Translations under genes and position numbers: made by a program
Part shown: one piece after another, positions 1 to 8,856 of the stretch
Layout: the number at the start of each line of letters is the position of its first letter
How positions within the stretch are numbered: the stretch's first letter is position 1
Notes under the pieces: generated by a model
Database searches by the model: none
What the model saw: only the letters and a program-made list of their open reading frames with translations
Told to the model about the DNA's origin: nothing
Assembly (NCBI RefSeq): GCF_036181745.1
Contig: NZ_CP108080.1
Coordinates: 1,922,001-1,986,000 of the forward strand
Direction of reading: 5' to 3'
Source of the DNA: Streptomyces sp. NBC_00259
GTDB taxonomy: Bacteria; Actinomycetota; Actinomycetes; Streptomycetales; Streptomycetaceae
Length of the DNA stretch: 64,000 nt

Positions 1-44
1 CGATGCGCCTCGTGGAGTGTCGCCTCGGTCTCGATGATGGACAC
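1..44 (-). CDS. 5' end of a gene cut by the window edge, possibly a VIT1/CCC1-family transporter
   Basis: Only 14 codons are inside the window. A GTG start at 44 is preceded by a good Shine-Dalgarno (GGGGAGAG, 2 nt upstream of the start) and begins VSIIETEATLHEAHR. From memory this N-terminus resembles actinobacterial VIT1/CCC1-type iron/manganese transporters, which open with a short acidic/His segment before the membrane helices. That is recall, not proof, because no membrane segment is visible here. The gene is divergent from the ADP-ribosylglycohydrolase operon starting at 286. Confidence 0.4.
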   Translation of the reverse strand, partial: MSIIETEATLHEAH

Positions 45-156
45 AGCTCTCCCCTTGCTTCCTTGCGGTTCGTCCGTACTGCCAGGGCGGGTTCGTACGG
101 CGTCCCGCTCCCCCTCGACGTCTCGAAAGTACGCGCGATGTAAGGGTCGCGCCAGC

Positions 157-179
157 AAGGCAGGCTTTACTTACCTGGT
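157..179. promoter_or_regulatory. AT-richer site resembling a loose iron-regulator (IdeR/DmdR) box
   Basis: In the 241-bp divergent spacer (45-285) this stretch reads AAGGCAGGCTTTACTTACCT. It shares AGG..AGGCT and the ACCT end with the actinobacterial IdeR/DmdR box (TTAGGTTAGGCTCACCTAA) but has altered internal spacing. It would fit a metal transporter on the left. The match is weak and the rest of the spacer shows no other clear element. Confidence 0.22.
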
Positions 180-285
180 GGCAGGCGGGTGACACCGACG
201 CTTCCCGCGCCGCACTCGGCGCCCCGCGTGGCAGAGATCGAGCAAGAGGCCCAGTGGGTCCAGTGGGGCACGAAGGGGTGACGCG

Positions 286-1281
286 GTGGACTGGATTGCA
301 TGCGATCGGGCCCGCGGCGCGCTCCTCGGACTGGCGGTGGGCGACGCGCTGGGGGCGCCGGCGGAGAACATGCGGCCGTCCGAGATCCGCCGCAGGTGGG
401 GCCGGATCGAAGGCTTCGTGACCGACACTCCGGCCGGCACGGACGACACGGAGTACGCGATCTTCTCCGGGCTGCTGCTCGCCCGGCACGGGTCCGCGCT
501 CACCGTCTCGCATGTCGAGAACGCCTGGCACCACTGGATCGCCGACCTCGACGAAGGGCCGTTCCGGGGCGCGGGCTTCAGTGAGCGCGGGACGCTGGAG
601 AACCTCCGCCGCGGTCTGGCCGCGCCCATCACCGCGCAGCACCGGCACGCCTGGAGCGACGGGCTGGCGATGCGGGCGGCGCCGTTCGGCGTCTTCGCGG
701 CGGGCCGCCCCGACGAGGCGGCGCGGCTGGTCGCCATCGACGGCTGCGTCAGTCACGACGGCGAGGGCATCTACGGCGGGCAGGCCGTGGCGGCGGGGGT
801 GGCGGCGGCGATGGCGGGAGCGGGACCGGCCGGGGTGATCGGCGCGGCACTGTCCGTCGTGCCCATGGACTCCTGGACCGCGCGCTCCATGCGCCGCGCG
901 GTCGTCGCGGCGGAACGGGCGGAGACGGATCCGCTCAGCCGCGAACGGACGGTCCGCTCCGCGGTCGTCATCGGCGGCTACCCCTGGACGGACCTGGCTC
1001 CCGAGGCCGTCGGCCTCGCCTTCGGGGCGTTCGCGGCGGCCCGCGGCGACTTCCGTACGTCGGTCCTGACCGCGGTCAACATGGGCCGCGACGCCGACAC
1101 CACGGCGGCGGTCGCGGGGGCGCTGGCCGGCGCGCTGGTGGGGGCCTCCGCCATTCCGGCGGACTGGGCCGCCGCGATCGGCCCCGTCCGGGGCAGCTGC
1201 CTCCCCTCGATGCGCGGCTATCACGTCCTGGACATCGCAGACCTCCTCACCCCGTACGACGACACCGAGGCCGCCCCATGA
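286..1281 (+). CDS. ADP-ribosylglycohydrolase family protein, copy 1
   Basis: 331-residue single-domain protein of the ADP-ribosylglycohydrolase (DraG/ARH) fold, a cytosolic dinuclear-magnesium hydrolase family that removes ADP-ribose or cleaves related ribosyl bonds. Both metal motifs are intact: TDDT at residues 52-55 and GRDADT at 267-272. The N-terminal GDALGAPAE segment is also typical. The GTG start at 286 follows AAGGGGTG. The stop overlaps the next ATG (ATGA at 1278), so it heads a translationally coupled operon. The substrate cannot be read from sequence; the ribokinase further down suggests a ribosyl product. Confidence 0.9.
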   Translation: MDWIACDRARGALLGLAVGDALGAPAENMRPSEIRRRWGRIEGFVTDTPAGTDDTEYAIFSGLLLARHGSALTVSHVENAWHHWIADLDEGPFRGAGFSERGTLENLRRGLAAPITAQHRHAWSDGLAMRAAPFGVFAAGRPDEAARLVAIDGCVSHDGEGIYGGQAVAAGVAAAMAGAGPAGVIGAALSVVPMDSWTARSMRRAVVAAERAETDPLSRERTVRSAVVIGGYPWTDLAPEAVGLAFGAFAAARGDFRTSVLTAVNMGRDADTTAAVAGALAGALVGASAIPADWAAAIGPVRGSCLPSMRGYHVLDIADLLTPYDDTEAAP

Positions 1282-3074
1282 CCCCCCGCCCCCTCGACTC
1301 CGCGACCCCGGACCAGCCCGCCCCGGACACCCCGGAGTCCTCTCCGGACCTGGGGCTGGATCCGCCCGGCACGGGCGACGGGACGGGCGGTCCCTCCCCG
1401 GAGCCGGACGACGGACAGCACGCGACCGACGCGGACCGGGCACCGGACGGGCCCGGCGGGAACGGAGGGACCGCTGCGACCGGTGCGACCGGGGCGGCCG
1501 GGGCGACCGCTGCGACCGCTGCGGCCGGGGAGAGCGGAGAAGCCCCCGCCGCCCTCCTGCTCGACACGCCCGGCGGGACCGGAGGAACGCCCGGGTCCGT
1601 GAGGCCCGCTACGGCGGGCGGAGCCGGGGGCGCCGGTCCGGGCGGTCTGCTGCTGGACAGGCCCGGCGCGGGAGGCGGGACCGCGGCGTCCCCTCATCCC
1701 GAAGTGGCCCCTCCGCAGCGCGCGGCAGCGGGCGGAACGCACGGCTCCGGCGGACCGGGGCCGGTTTCGGGGTGGGGGTACTGCTCCTGGGGGCACCAGG
1801 GGCGATCCCGGCGCGACCGGGTGGCGGAAGGCGACGTGCCGTACCGCGCGCGGATCGAAGGGCTGCTGCTCGGGCTCGCCGCGGGCGACGCCGCCGGGTG
1901 GCCCGCCGCGCGGCATCGGGCCGCGCGGATGCCCGAGTGGACCCGGCGGCTCACCCGGGAGCTGGACACCTTCGCCGAGCAGAACGCGACGACCACCCTC
2001 CCCGTGCCCATCGCCCTGAACCAGCCCCCCGAGCCGCTGCGCCTCGGCCCCTCCGACGACGCCGAATGGGCCGCCTTCGCCGCCGAGACGGTCCTCACCG
2101 CCGCCGGCGAGCACTTCGACGGACTCGACCTGGGCCGCCGTATGCGCGCCGCGGTCGACCTCGCCTGGAACGTCCTCGCGGGCAAGATCGCCGCGGCCGC
2201 CGCCCGCGCCCCCGAGGTCGAGTCCGCCGTCCTTCCCCTCCGCGCCCGGATCTCCGTACGAGCCGGTCTCGGCAATCTCGCCACCGGGCTGCGCCCGCCC
2301 GCGACCGGCCACGACAACCCGCACTACTTCGACGACGCCGCCTGTATCCGCGCCAGCGTCCTCGCCGTCATCCACCCCGGCAACCCGCAGGCCGCCGCCG
2401 ATCTCGCCGAGTTCGACGCCCGCTACACGCAGGACGGCGACGGTGTGCACGGCGCCCGCGCCATGGCCGCCGCCGTCGCCTCGGCACTGGGCGGCGCGGA
2501 CGTGGACACCGCCGTCGACGCCGCCCTCGCCCAGCTCCCGGACGCCACCGAGATCGGCCGCAACGCCCGCTACGCCCTCAAGCTCGCCCGCGACGCCGAC
2601 GACGCGTTCTCCCTCGTCCCGCTTCTGGAGCACCAGATCGTCGACCACGTGTACAGCTACGGCATCGCCGCCGCCGAGACCGTCCCCGTCGCCCTCGCCC
2701 TCGCCACCGCCGCGCGCGGCGAGGTCGCGGGTGCCATCCCCGCCGCCGTCTGCCTGTCCCGGGTCGCCGACTCCGCGCCCGCCCTCGCCGGGGCGCTGAC
2801 CGGCGCGCTCGGCGGCGGATCGGCCGTACCGGCCGCCTGGCGGGACGCCTGCCGCACCCTCGCCGGCTGCACGCTTCCCCGCCTCGCCGGCACGGACCTC
2901 GTCGAACTCGCCGGGCTCCTCGCCCACACGATCCGCCCGTCGCACGCCCCGTCAGACGACCTGTCGGACGAACAGCCACACGAACCGGCACACGAACCGG
3001 CATACGAACCGTCGCCAGACCCGTCACACAGTCCGTCCGTCACACAAGGCGCCGGCCCGGCCTCCCGCCCGTAA
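1278..3074 (+). CDS. Divergent ADP-ribosylglycohydrolase-fold protein, copy 2, with long low-complexity N-terminus
   Basis: The ATG at 1278 overlaps the previous stop and gives 598 residues. The first 186 are Gly/Pro/Ala/Thr-rich with collagen-like GAT/GAA runs and no recognisable fold. The ARH-like domain follows. A GTG at 1836 with GGAAGG just upstream is a credible alternative start and would give a normal-sized 412-residue protein. The metal site is altered: the first motif is SDDA (259-262) and the C-terminal GRDADT is replaced by SRVADS (494-499), so one aspartate is lost and both threonines are serine or absent. It may be inactive, a regulatory partner, or use another substrate. Confidence 0.75.
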   Translation: MTPRPLDSATPDQPAPDTPESSPDLGLDPPGTGDGTGGPSPEPDDGQHATDADRAPDGPGGNGGTAATGATGAAGATAATAAAGESGEAPAALLLDTPGGTGGTPGSVRPATAGGAGGAGPGGLLLDRPGAGGGTAASPHPEVAPPQRAAAGGTHGSGGPGPVSGWGYCSWGHQGRSRRDRVAEGDVPYRARIEGLLLGLAAGDAAGWPAARHRAARMPEWTRRLTRELDTFAEQNATTTLPVPIALNQPPEPLRLGPSDDAEWAAFAAETVLTAAGEHFDGLDLGRRMRAAVDLAWNVLAGKIAAAAARAPEVESAVLPLRARISVRAGLGNLATGLRPPATGHDNPHYFDDAACIRASVLAVIHPGNPQAAADLAEFDARYTQDGDGVHGARAMAAAVASALGGADVDTAVDAALAQLPDATEIGRNARYALKLARDADDAFSLVPLLEHQIVDHVYSYGIAAAETVPVALALATAARGEVAGAIPAAVCLSRVADSAPALAGALTGALGGGSAVPAAWRDACRTLAGCTLPRLAGTDLVELAGLLAHTIRPSHAPSDDLSDEQPHEPAHEPAYEPSPDPSHSPSVTQGAGPASRP

Positions 3075-3147
3075 CTCGCCCTCGCCGGACACGAATCCCC
3101 GACTCCGCATGCCCCGCCCGCGACCGCCCCGGGTGGACAATTCCGGC

Positions 3148-4317
3148 ATGACATTCTCAGCGCTCCCGGCGGTCGCGACGCTCGAAGACCGGATCACGGG
3201 CTCCCTCGTCGGCGCGGCGGTCGGCGACGCCCTCGGCGGCCCGGTCGAGGGATACACCCCGGCGCAGATCGTGGAACGGCACGGCGGCCGCGTCCACGGC
3301 ATCGTGGGCCCGTGGCACGGCGACGACTGGCGCACCGCCCGGCCCGTGGCGCCGTACCACAAGGGCGACGGCCACGTCACCGACGACACCCTCATGACCC
3401 ACGTTCTCGTACGGGTCTACGCGACCGTACGGGACCATCTCGACGCCTACGCCGTCGCCGACCACCTCGTCCCGGAGCTGATCTCCACCCCCCGCTGGAT
3501 CCCGGAGCTGGAGGCCGAGGCACTCCCTCTCCAGCGGATCTTCCTCGCGGAGAAGTGGCTCGTGTCCCGCCTCCACTACGGCCATGTCGACCCGCGCGAG
3601 GCCGGTACCGGAAACATCGTCAACTGCGGTGCCGCGATGTACATGGCCCCCGTCGGCCTGGTCAACGCCGCCGACCCCGCGGCCGCCTACGCCGAGGCAC
3701 TGGACGTCGCCGGCGCCCACCAGTCCTCGTACGGGCGCGAGGCGGCGGGCGTGTTCGCGGCGGCGGTCGCCGCGGCCTGCACTCCCGGCGCGACACCGAC
3801 GACCGTCGTCGAGACCTGTCTGTCCCTGGCCAAGGACGGCACCCGTTCGGCCATCGAGGAGGTGGCCGAAGTCGCCGCCCGCCACAGCGACTTCGAGTCG
3901 GCCCTGCGTCCGCTTCGCGAGGCCGTCGCCCCCTTCGACACCGTGGGCCCCGACTACCGCGCCCCTTCCCTGGCGGCCCGCCGCCCCTCCCGGCTGCACG
4001 CCATCGAGGAACTCCCCATCGCCCTCGGCATGCTCCTCGTCGGCGACGGCGACTACCGCCGTACGGTCCTCGGCTCCGTCAACTACGGTCGCGACTGCGA
4101 CTCGATCGCCACGATGTCCGGCGCGATCGCGGGCGCGCTGTACGGCGAGGAGCCGATCCCGCCCGACTGGGTGAAGACCGTCGCCGAGGCCAGCCGCCTC
4201 GATCTGCACGCCCCGGCCCGCAGCCTCACGGAGGTCACGCACGAGATCTTCGCCCGCGACACCCGGCGCCGCCGGGAGCACGAAGCGGCCTTCGCCAGGC
4301 TGACGGACCCCCGATGA
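3148..4317 (+). CDS. ADP-ribosylglycohydrolase family protein, copy 3
   Basis: 389 residues from the ATG at 3148. An in-frame ATG at 3109 would add 13 Pro/Arg-rich residues outside the fold, so the inner start is preferred. The canonical first metal motif TDDT is at 78-81 and the second reads GRDCDS at 314-319, retaining both aspartates. A 73-bp gap separates it from copy 2. Its stop overlaps the start of copy 4 (ATGA at 4314). Predicted cytosolic metal-dependent hydrolase of an ADP-ribosyl or ribosyl substrate. It is not a simple duplicate of copy 1, since the central sequence differs strongly. Confidence 0.88.
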   Translation: MTFSALPAVATLEDRITGSLVGAAVGDALGGPVEGYTPAQIVERHGGRVHGIVGPWHGDDWRTARPVAPYHKGDGHVTDDTLMTHVLVRVYATVRDHLDAYAVADHLVPELISTPRWIPELEAEALPLQRIFLAEKWLVSRLHYGHVDPREAGTGNIVNCGAAMYMAPVGLVNAADPAAAYAEALDVAGAHQSSYGREAAGVFAAAVAAACTPGATPTTVVETCLSLAKDGTRSAIEEVAEVAARHSDFESALRPLREAVAPFDTVGPDYRAPSLAARRPSRLHAIEELPIALGMLLVGDGDYRRTVLGSVNYGRDCDSIATMSGAIAGALYGEEPIPPDWVKTVAEASRLDLHAPARSLTEVTHEIFARDTRRRREHEAAFARLTDPR

Positions 4318-5753
4318 ACCTCCGGCTCACCTGGGTCCAGCCCGAGGACATGATCGGCCATGAACTCCGGCAGGCCGCGCAGGACGGCCGCGACGCGTCG
4401 GCGATCGCCCACCGCTGGCGTGCGGCGGGCGGCCCCCCGGCGCCATCGGTCGCCGGCGCGTCCCCGCAGCCGGCACCCCCTCCGCTCCGCGCCCTCGCCT
4501 CCCGCCTGCTGGACGAACTGGCGGAACTCCCCAGCCCCTTGTCGGTCCACGAGCCGACGGACCTCCCCGCCATCAGAGCGGCCTGTCCGGACTGGCCCCG
4601 GTCCGGCACGGCGGCGGAGGCATCCGACCCCGGCGCGGAGGCATCCGGCTCCATGGCGGAAGCATCCGGCTCCGTGACGGAAGCGCTCATGGACCGTCTG
4701 CACGCCGCCTGGCTCGGCCGCGCCGCCGGGTGTCTCCTCGGCAAGCCCGTGGAGAAGCTCCCGCTGCACGCCATCCGCGCCCTCGCCCGCGCCACCGGCA
4801 ACTGGCCGCTCGCCGACTGGTTCACCGCGAAGGGCGTACCCGGTGAACTGCTCGCCGCCCACCCCTGGAACCGCCGTTCCGCACGCACCTCCCTCGCCGA
4901 GAACATCGACGGCATGCCCGAGGACGACGACCTCAACTACCCGCTCCTCAATCTGCTCCTGCTCCAGCGGTACGGGCCCGGATTCGGCACCGTCGACGTC
5001 GCCAGGCTGTGGCTCGACGAACTCCCCGCCGGCCGCACCTTCACCGCCGAGCGCGTCGCGTACCGCAACCTCCTCTGCGGCCTCGAACCACCGCTCACCG
5101 CCCTCCACCACAACCCGTTCCGGGAATGGATCGGCGCCGCGATCCGCGCCGATGTGCACGGCTGGACGCACCCCGGCGATCCGGCGGCCGCCGCCGAGCA
5201 GGCCCACCGGGACGCGGTGCTCACCCACACGGCGAACGGCGTGTACGGGGCCATGTTCATCGCCGCCGCGCTCGCCGTGGCGGCCACCGGGAACGCGGAC
5301 GTGCACAGGTGCCTGCGCGCCGGCCTCCGCGTCGTACCGCCCCGCTCGCGGCTCGCCGAAGCCGTCCGCTCGGGCATCGAGACCGCCGGCGCGCACCGCG
5401 ACTTCGACACCGTCGTGGACCGCCTGCACGCCGCCCACGGCTCGTACCACTGGGTCCATGTCATCCCCAACGCCGCCCTTCTCACCGCCGCCCTCACCCA
5501 CGCGGACGGTGACTTCTCCGGGTCCATCTGCCGTGCCGTGTCCGGCGGCTGGGACACCGACTCCAACGGCGCCACCGCCGGCTCGCTCGCCGGCCTGCTC
5601 GCCGGCCACCCGGACCGGCTGCCCGGGGGCTGGACCGCCCCGCTCAAGAACCGTCTCGCCAGCACCGTCGGCGACTTCGACGGCATCGGCTTCGACTCGC
5701 TCGCCCGCCTCACGTGCGCCCACACCAATCTCCGGGAGGACCCGCGCTCATGA
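4314..5753 (+). CDS. ADP-ribosylglycohydrolase family protein, copy 4, with N-terminal extension
   Basis: 479 residues; ATG at 4314 overlaps the stop of copy 3. The first ~120 residues form a separate helical N-terminal part opening NLRLTWVQPEDMIGHELRQ, followed by a linker with repeated E-A-S-G/D blocks (about residues 102-122). The ARH domain then starts near LHAAWLGRAAG. Metal motifs are variant: EDDD at 203-206 and WDTDS at 413-417, both keeping the paired acidic residues. This subfamily with its N-terminal module is, from memory, common in actinobacterial sugar/nucleoside clusters. The stop overlaps the ribokinase start at 5750. Confidence 0.88.
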   Translation: MNLRLTWVQPEDMIGHELRQAAQDGRDASAIAHRWRAAGGPPAPSVAGASPQPAPPPLRALASRLLDELAELPSPLSVHEPTDLPAIRAACPDWPRSGTAAEASDPGAEASGSMAEASGSVTEALMDRLHAAWLGRAAGCLLGKPVEKLPLHAIRALARATGNWPLADWFTAKGVPGELLAAHPWNRRSARTSLAENIDGMPEDDDLNYPLLNLLLLQRYGPGFGTVDVARLWLDELPAGRTFTAERVAYRNLLCGLEPPLTALHHNPFREWIGAAIRADVHGWTHPGDPAAAAEQAHRDAVLTHTANGVYGAMFIAAALAVAATGNADVHRCLRAGLRVVPPRSRLAEAVRSGIETAGAHRDFDTVVDRLHAAHGSYHWVHVIPNAALLTAALTHADGDFSGSICRAVSGGWDTDSNGATAGSLAGLLAGHPDRLPGGWTAPLKNRLASTVGDFDGIGFDSLARLTCAHTNLREDPRS

Positions 5754-6670
5754 CCGGCATCGTCGTGCTCGGCAGCACCAACATGGACCTCGTCGCCTAT
5801 GTCGCGAAGGCCCCGCAGCGTGGAGAGACCGTCACGGGACGCGAGTTCCGCACCGTCCCGGGTGGCAAGGGAGCCAACCAGGCCGTCGCCGCCGCCCGGG
5901 CCGGCGGCGAGGTGGCGATGATCGGAGCCGTCGGCACGGACGACTTCGGCGGCCGGCTGCGGGCCACGCTCGAAGTCTCCGGAGTCGACACCGATCTGCT
6001 GCGCACGGCCGAAGGACCCTCAGGAACCGCGCACATCGTCGTGGACGACGAGGGCGGCAACGCGATCGTCGTCATCCCCGGCGCCAACGCCACCGTCGAC
6101 CATCTGACCCCCGGTGACGAAACCCTCATCGCCACCGCGAACGCCCTCCTCCTTCAGCTCGAGATCCCCCTCGGCGGAGTGATCGCCGGCGCCGAGGCCG
6201 CCCGCCGGCACGGGGTACGGACCGTCCTCACCCCGGCGCCCGCCCAGCCTCTGCCGCCCGAACTGCTCGCCGCCACCGATCTGCTGGTGCCGAACGAGCA
6301 CGAGGCCGCCCTCCTCGCGGGTGTCGCCGAACCGCTCGCCGCCGCCGAGGCACTGCTCCGCCAGGTTCCGGAGGTGGTGATCACGCTCGGCGGGGCGGGC
6401 AGTCTCTACGCGGCCCGCGGCATGGAGCCCCTCACGGTCGCCGCGCCCCGCGTCCGCGCCGTGGACACCACCGCGGCCGGTGACACGTTCGTCGGCGCCC
6501 TCGCCGTGGCCCTCGTCGAGGGCAGGCCGATGCCCGAGGCGATGATCTGGGCCTCCACCGCGGCCGCGCTCTCCGTCCAGCGCCCGGGCGCCTCGTCCTC
6601 CATGCCGTACCGCCCCGAGATCGACGCGGAAGCGCAGACGCGCACGAGGAGCGCCGCGACGCGCCGCTAG
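5750..6670 (+). CDS. Ribokinase-type PfkB family carbohydrate kinase
   Basis: 306 residues from the ATG at 5750, with GGGAGGA upstream and ATGA overlap with the previous gene. An in-frame ATG at 5714 lies inside the preceding gene and lacks the family N-terminus. PfkB signatures are clear: GSTNMDL at the N-terminus, GGKGANQAVAAA near 41-52, and the C-terminal DTTAAGD (239-245) whose last Asp is the catalytic base. Known role of the family: ATP-dependent phosphorylation of D-ribose or a related sugar. Coupling to four ARH-fold hydrolases suggests it traps ribose released from an ADP-ribosyl or nucleoside-like compound. Confidence 0.9.
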   Translation: MTGIVVLGSTNMDLVAYVAKAPQRGETVTGREFRTVPGGKGANQAVAAARAGGEVAMIGAVGTDDFGGRLRATLEVSGVDTDLLRTAEGPSGTAHIVVDDEGGNAIVVIPGANATVDHLTPGDETLIATANALLLQLEIPLGGVIAGAEAARRHGVRTVLTPAPAQPLPPELLAATDLLVPNEHEAALLAGVAEPLAAAEALLRQVPEVVITLGGAGSLYAARGMEPLTVAAPRVRAVDTTAAGDTFVGALAVALVEGRPMPEAMIWASTAAALSVQRPGASSSMPYRPEIDAEAQTRTRSAATRR

Positions 6671-6753
6671 CCGCCTGCCGCTGCCACCAGCCGCTGCCGG
6701 GCAAGCCGCCGCGACAGGCCCCGCAGGAGACCCGCAAGGAGCAAGGAGCCCCG

Positions 6754-8004
6754 ATGCACGACCCCGACGCCGACGGTGCCGCCGCCCGCCGGTCCACCGG
6801 AGCCCGCCCGTCCACCGGAGCCGGTCCGCTCACCGGGCTGCGCGTCCTCGACCTCGCCACCCTGTTCGCCGGGCCGCTCGCCGCGACGATGCTCGGCGAC
6901 TTCGGCGCCGACGTCATCAAGATCGAGCACCCCCGCAAACCGGACCCCTCACGCGGCCACGGCCCCGACAAGAACGGTGTCGGCCTGTGGTGGAAGCTGC
7001 TCGGCCGCAACAAACGCACCATCACGATCGACCTGTCCACGCCGGGCGGCCGGGAGACCTTCCTCCGGCTCGCCGCGACCGCCGATGTCGTCATCGAGAA
7101 CTTCCGCCCCGGCACGCTGGAGAAGTGGCAGCTCGGCTGGGAGGAGCTGAGCTCCGCCAACCCCCGTGTCGTGCTGGCCCGCGTCACCGGCTTCGGTCAG
7201 TTCGGTCCGTACTCCCACCGCCCGGGCTTCGGGACCCTCGCCGAGGCCATGAGCGGGTTCGCCGCCATCACCGGTGAACCCGACGGTCCGCCCACCCTTC
7301 CCCCCTTCGGTCTCGCCGACTCGATCGCCGCGCTCGCCACCTCCTACGCCGTCATGACCGCGCTGACCGCCCGCACCGCCACCGGCCGCGGCCAGGTCGT
7401 CGACATGGCCATCATCGAACCCATCCTCACCGTCCTCGGGCCGCAGCCCATCTGGTACGACCAGCTCGGCTACGTCCAGCCGCGCACCGGCAACCGCTCC
7501 CGCAACAACGCGCCGCGCAACACCTACCGCGCCGCCGACGGCTCCTGGCTCGCCGTCTCGACCTCCGCGCAGTCCGTGGCCGAGCGGGTGATGCGGCTGG
7601 TGGGCCGTCCGGAGCTGACGCGCGAACCCTGGTTCGCGACCGGCAGCGGGCGGGCCGAGCACACCGACGAGCTCGACGCGGCGGTGGGCGACTGGATCGC
7701 CCAGCACACCCGCGACGAGGTGCTCGCCGCGTTCGACAAGGCGGAGGCCGCGGTCGCCCCCGTCTACGACGTACGCGACGTCATGGACGATCCGCAGTAC
7801 CGCGCGCTGGACAGTGTCACCGAGGTCCCCGACGCGGAACTCGGTCCGATCCGTATGCAGAACATCCTCTTCCGCCTTTCCGAGACTCCTGGTGGTATCC
7901 GCTGGGCCGGCCGCCCCCACGGCGCGGACACGGACACGGTCCTCGGCGAACTCGGGCTCACGCCCGGCCGGATCGCCGGCCTCCGCGACGAAGGCGCGCT
8001 ATGA
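6754..8004 (+). CDS. Class III CoA-transferase (CaiB/BaiF family)
   Basis: 416 residues, ATG at 6754 with CAAGGAG upstream. Family III features are the opening GLRVLDLATLFAGPLAATMLGD, GADVIKIEHP, ENFRPGTLEKWQLGW and the conserved GRGQVVDMAIIE segment around residues 211-221. These enzymes move CoA between carboxylic acids in the cytosol. The first 27 residues are a Ala/Arg/Thr-rich extension before the fold. The stop overlaps the downstream CitE-like gene (ATGA at 8001), so the two probably act in sequence: activation to a CoA thioester, then C-C cleavage. The acid substrate is unknown. Confidence 0.9.
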   Translation: MHDPDADGAAARRSTGARPSTGAGPLTGLRVLDLATLFAGPLAATMLGDFGADVIKIEHPRKPDPSRGHGPDKNGVGLWWKLLGRNKRTITIDLSTPGGRETFLRLAATADVVIENFRPGTLEKWQLGWEELSSANPRVVLARVTGFGQFGPYSHRPGFGTLAEAMSGFAAITGEPDGPPTLPPFGLADSIAALATSYAVMTALTARTATGRGQVVDMAIIEPILTVLGPQPIWYDQLGYVQPRTGNRSRNNAPRNTYRAADGSWLAVSTSAQSVAERVMRLVGRPELTREPWFATGSGRAEHTDELDAAVGDWIAQHTRDEVLAAFDKAEAAVAPVYDVRDVMDDPQYRALDSVTEVPDAELGPIRMQNILFRLSETPGGIRWAGRPHGADTDTVLGELGLTPGRIAGLRDEGAL

Positions 8005-8798
8005 CCCCGCTCACCTGGCTGTACGCCCCCGGGGACCGGCCGGAGGTCGTACGCAAGGCGCTGTCCTCCGGGGCCGACATCGTGATCGTCGACCTGGAGG
8101 ACGCGGTCGCGCCCCACCGCAAGGCGTACGCCCTCGCGGCGACCACGGAACTGCTCGCCTCCCCCCAGCCGGTACCGGTGCACGTCCGCATCCACGCAGA
8201 GCGCGACATCACCGCGCTGGCCCCCCTGCCCGGCCTGTCGGCACTGCGTATCCCCAAGGTGGCACACGCCACTGACATCCAGATTCCGGCGAAGCTGGCG
8301 CCGGGCACGGAGCTGTACGCGCTGCTGGAGTCGGCGGGGGGCGTGGAGCACGCCTACGCCATCGCGACCGCCGACCCGGCCGTGCGCGGCATCGCGCTCG
8401 GCGAGGCGGATCTCCGCGCCGACCTGGGCGTACGGAACGACACCGGCCTCGACTGGCCGCGCAGCCGTATCGTCGTCGCGGCCCGCGCGGCCGGGCTCCC
8501 CCCGCCGACCCAGTCGGTGTACCCCGACATCCGCGACCTGGACGGCCTCGCGGCCTCCTGCGCCCACGGCCGCGCCCTGGGTTTCCTGGGCCGCGCCGCC
8601 ATCCATCCCCGGCAGCTCCCGGTCATCGAGCGGGCCTACCTCCCCAGCCCGGAGGAGGTCGAGGCGGCCGAGGAGATCGTCAAGGCGGCGGCGACGGACG
8701 CGGGTGCGCTCGCCCTCCCCGACGGACGCTTCGTCGACGCGGCCGTCGTCGCCGCGGCCCACCGCACGCTGTCGCTGGCGGGCCGCGACGGCCGTTGA
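8001..8798 (+). CDS. CitE-like CoA-ester lyase (HpcH/HpaI aldolase/citrate lyase beta superfamily)
   Basis: 265 residues, ATG at 8001 overlapping the CoA-transferase stop. Superfamily marks are WLYAPGDRPEVVRKA, the VDLEDAV metal/substrate loop (about 31-37), the central GEADLRADLGV with acidic magnesium ligands, and PPTQSVYPDIRD. Free-standing CitE-like proteins of this size cleave beta-hydroxyacyl-CoA thioesters such as citramalyl- or malyl-CoA; no other citrate-lyase subunit is nearby. It is the last gene of the operon and is followed by a strong hairpin. Confidence 0.88.
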   Translation: MTPLTWLYAPGDRPEVVRKALSSGADIVIVDLEDAVAPHRKAYALAATTELLASPQPVPVHVRIHAERDITALAPLPGLSALRIPKVAHATDIQIPAKLAPGTELYALLESAGGVEHAYAIATADPAVRGIALGEADLRADLGVRNDTGLDWPRSRIVVAARAAGLPPPTQSVYPDIRDLDGLAASCAHGRALGFLGRAAIHPRQLPVIERAYLPSPEEVEAAEEIVKAAATDAGALALPDGRFVDAAVVAAAHRTLSLAGRDGR

Positions 8799-8822
8799 CC
8801 CAGGGCCCGGAGCGCCCGGGCC

Positions 8823-8846
8823 CACGGACTCACGGACTCACGGACG
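8823..8846. repeat. Three 8-bp tandem repeats
   Basis: CACGGACT, CACGGACT, CACGGACG lie head to tail just after the CitE-like gene and before the terminator hairpin. No function is evident. Confidence 0.7.
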
Positions 8847-8856
8847 CCCGGAAACG

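Noticed and set aside
1221..2945. 574-codon - strand frame opposite ARH copies 1-2
   Set aside because: Gly/Arg/Val-rich shadow; the + strand encodes the recognisable ARH domain.
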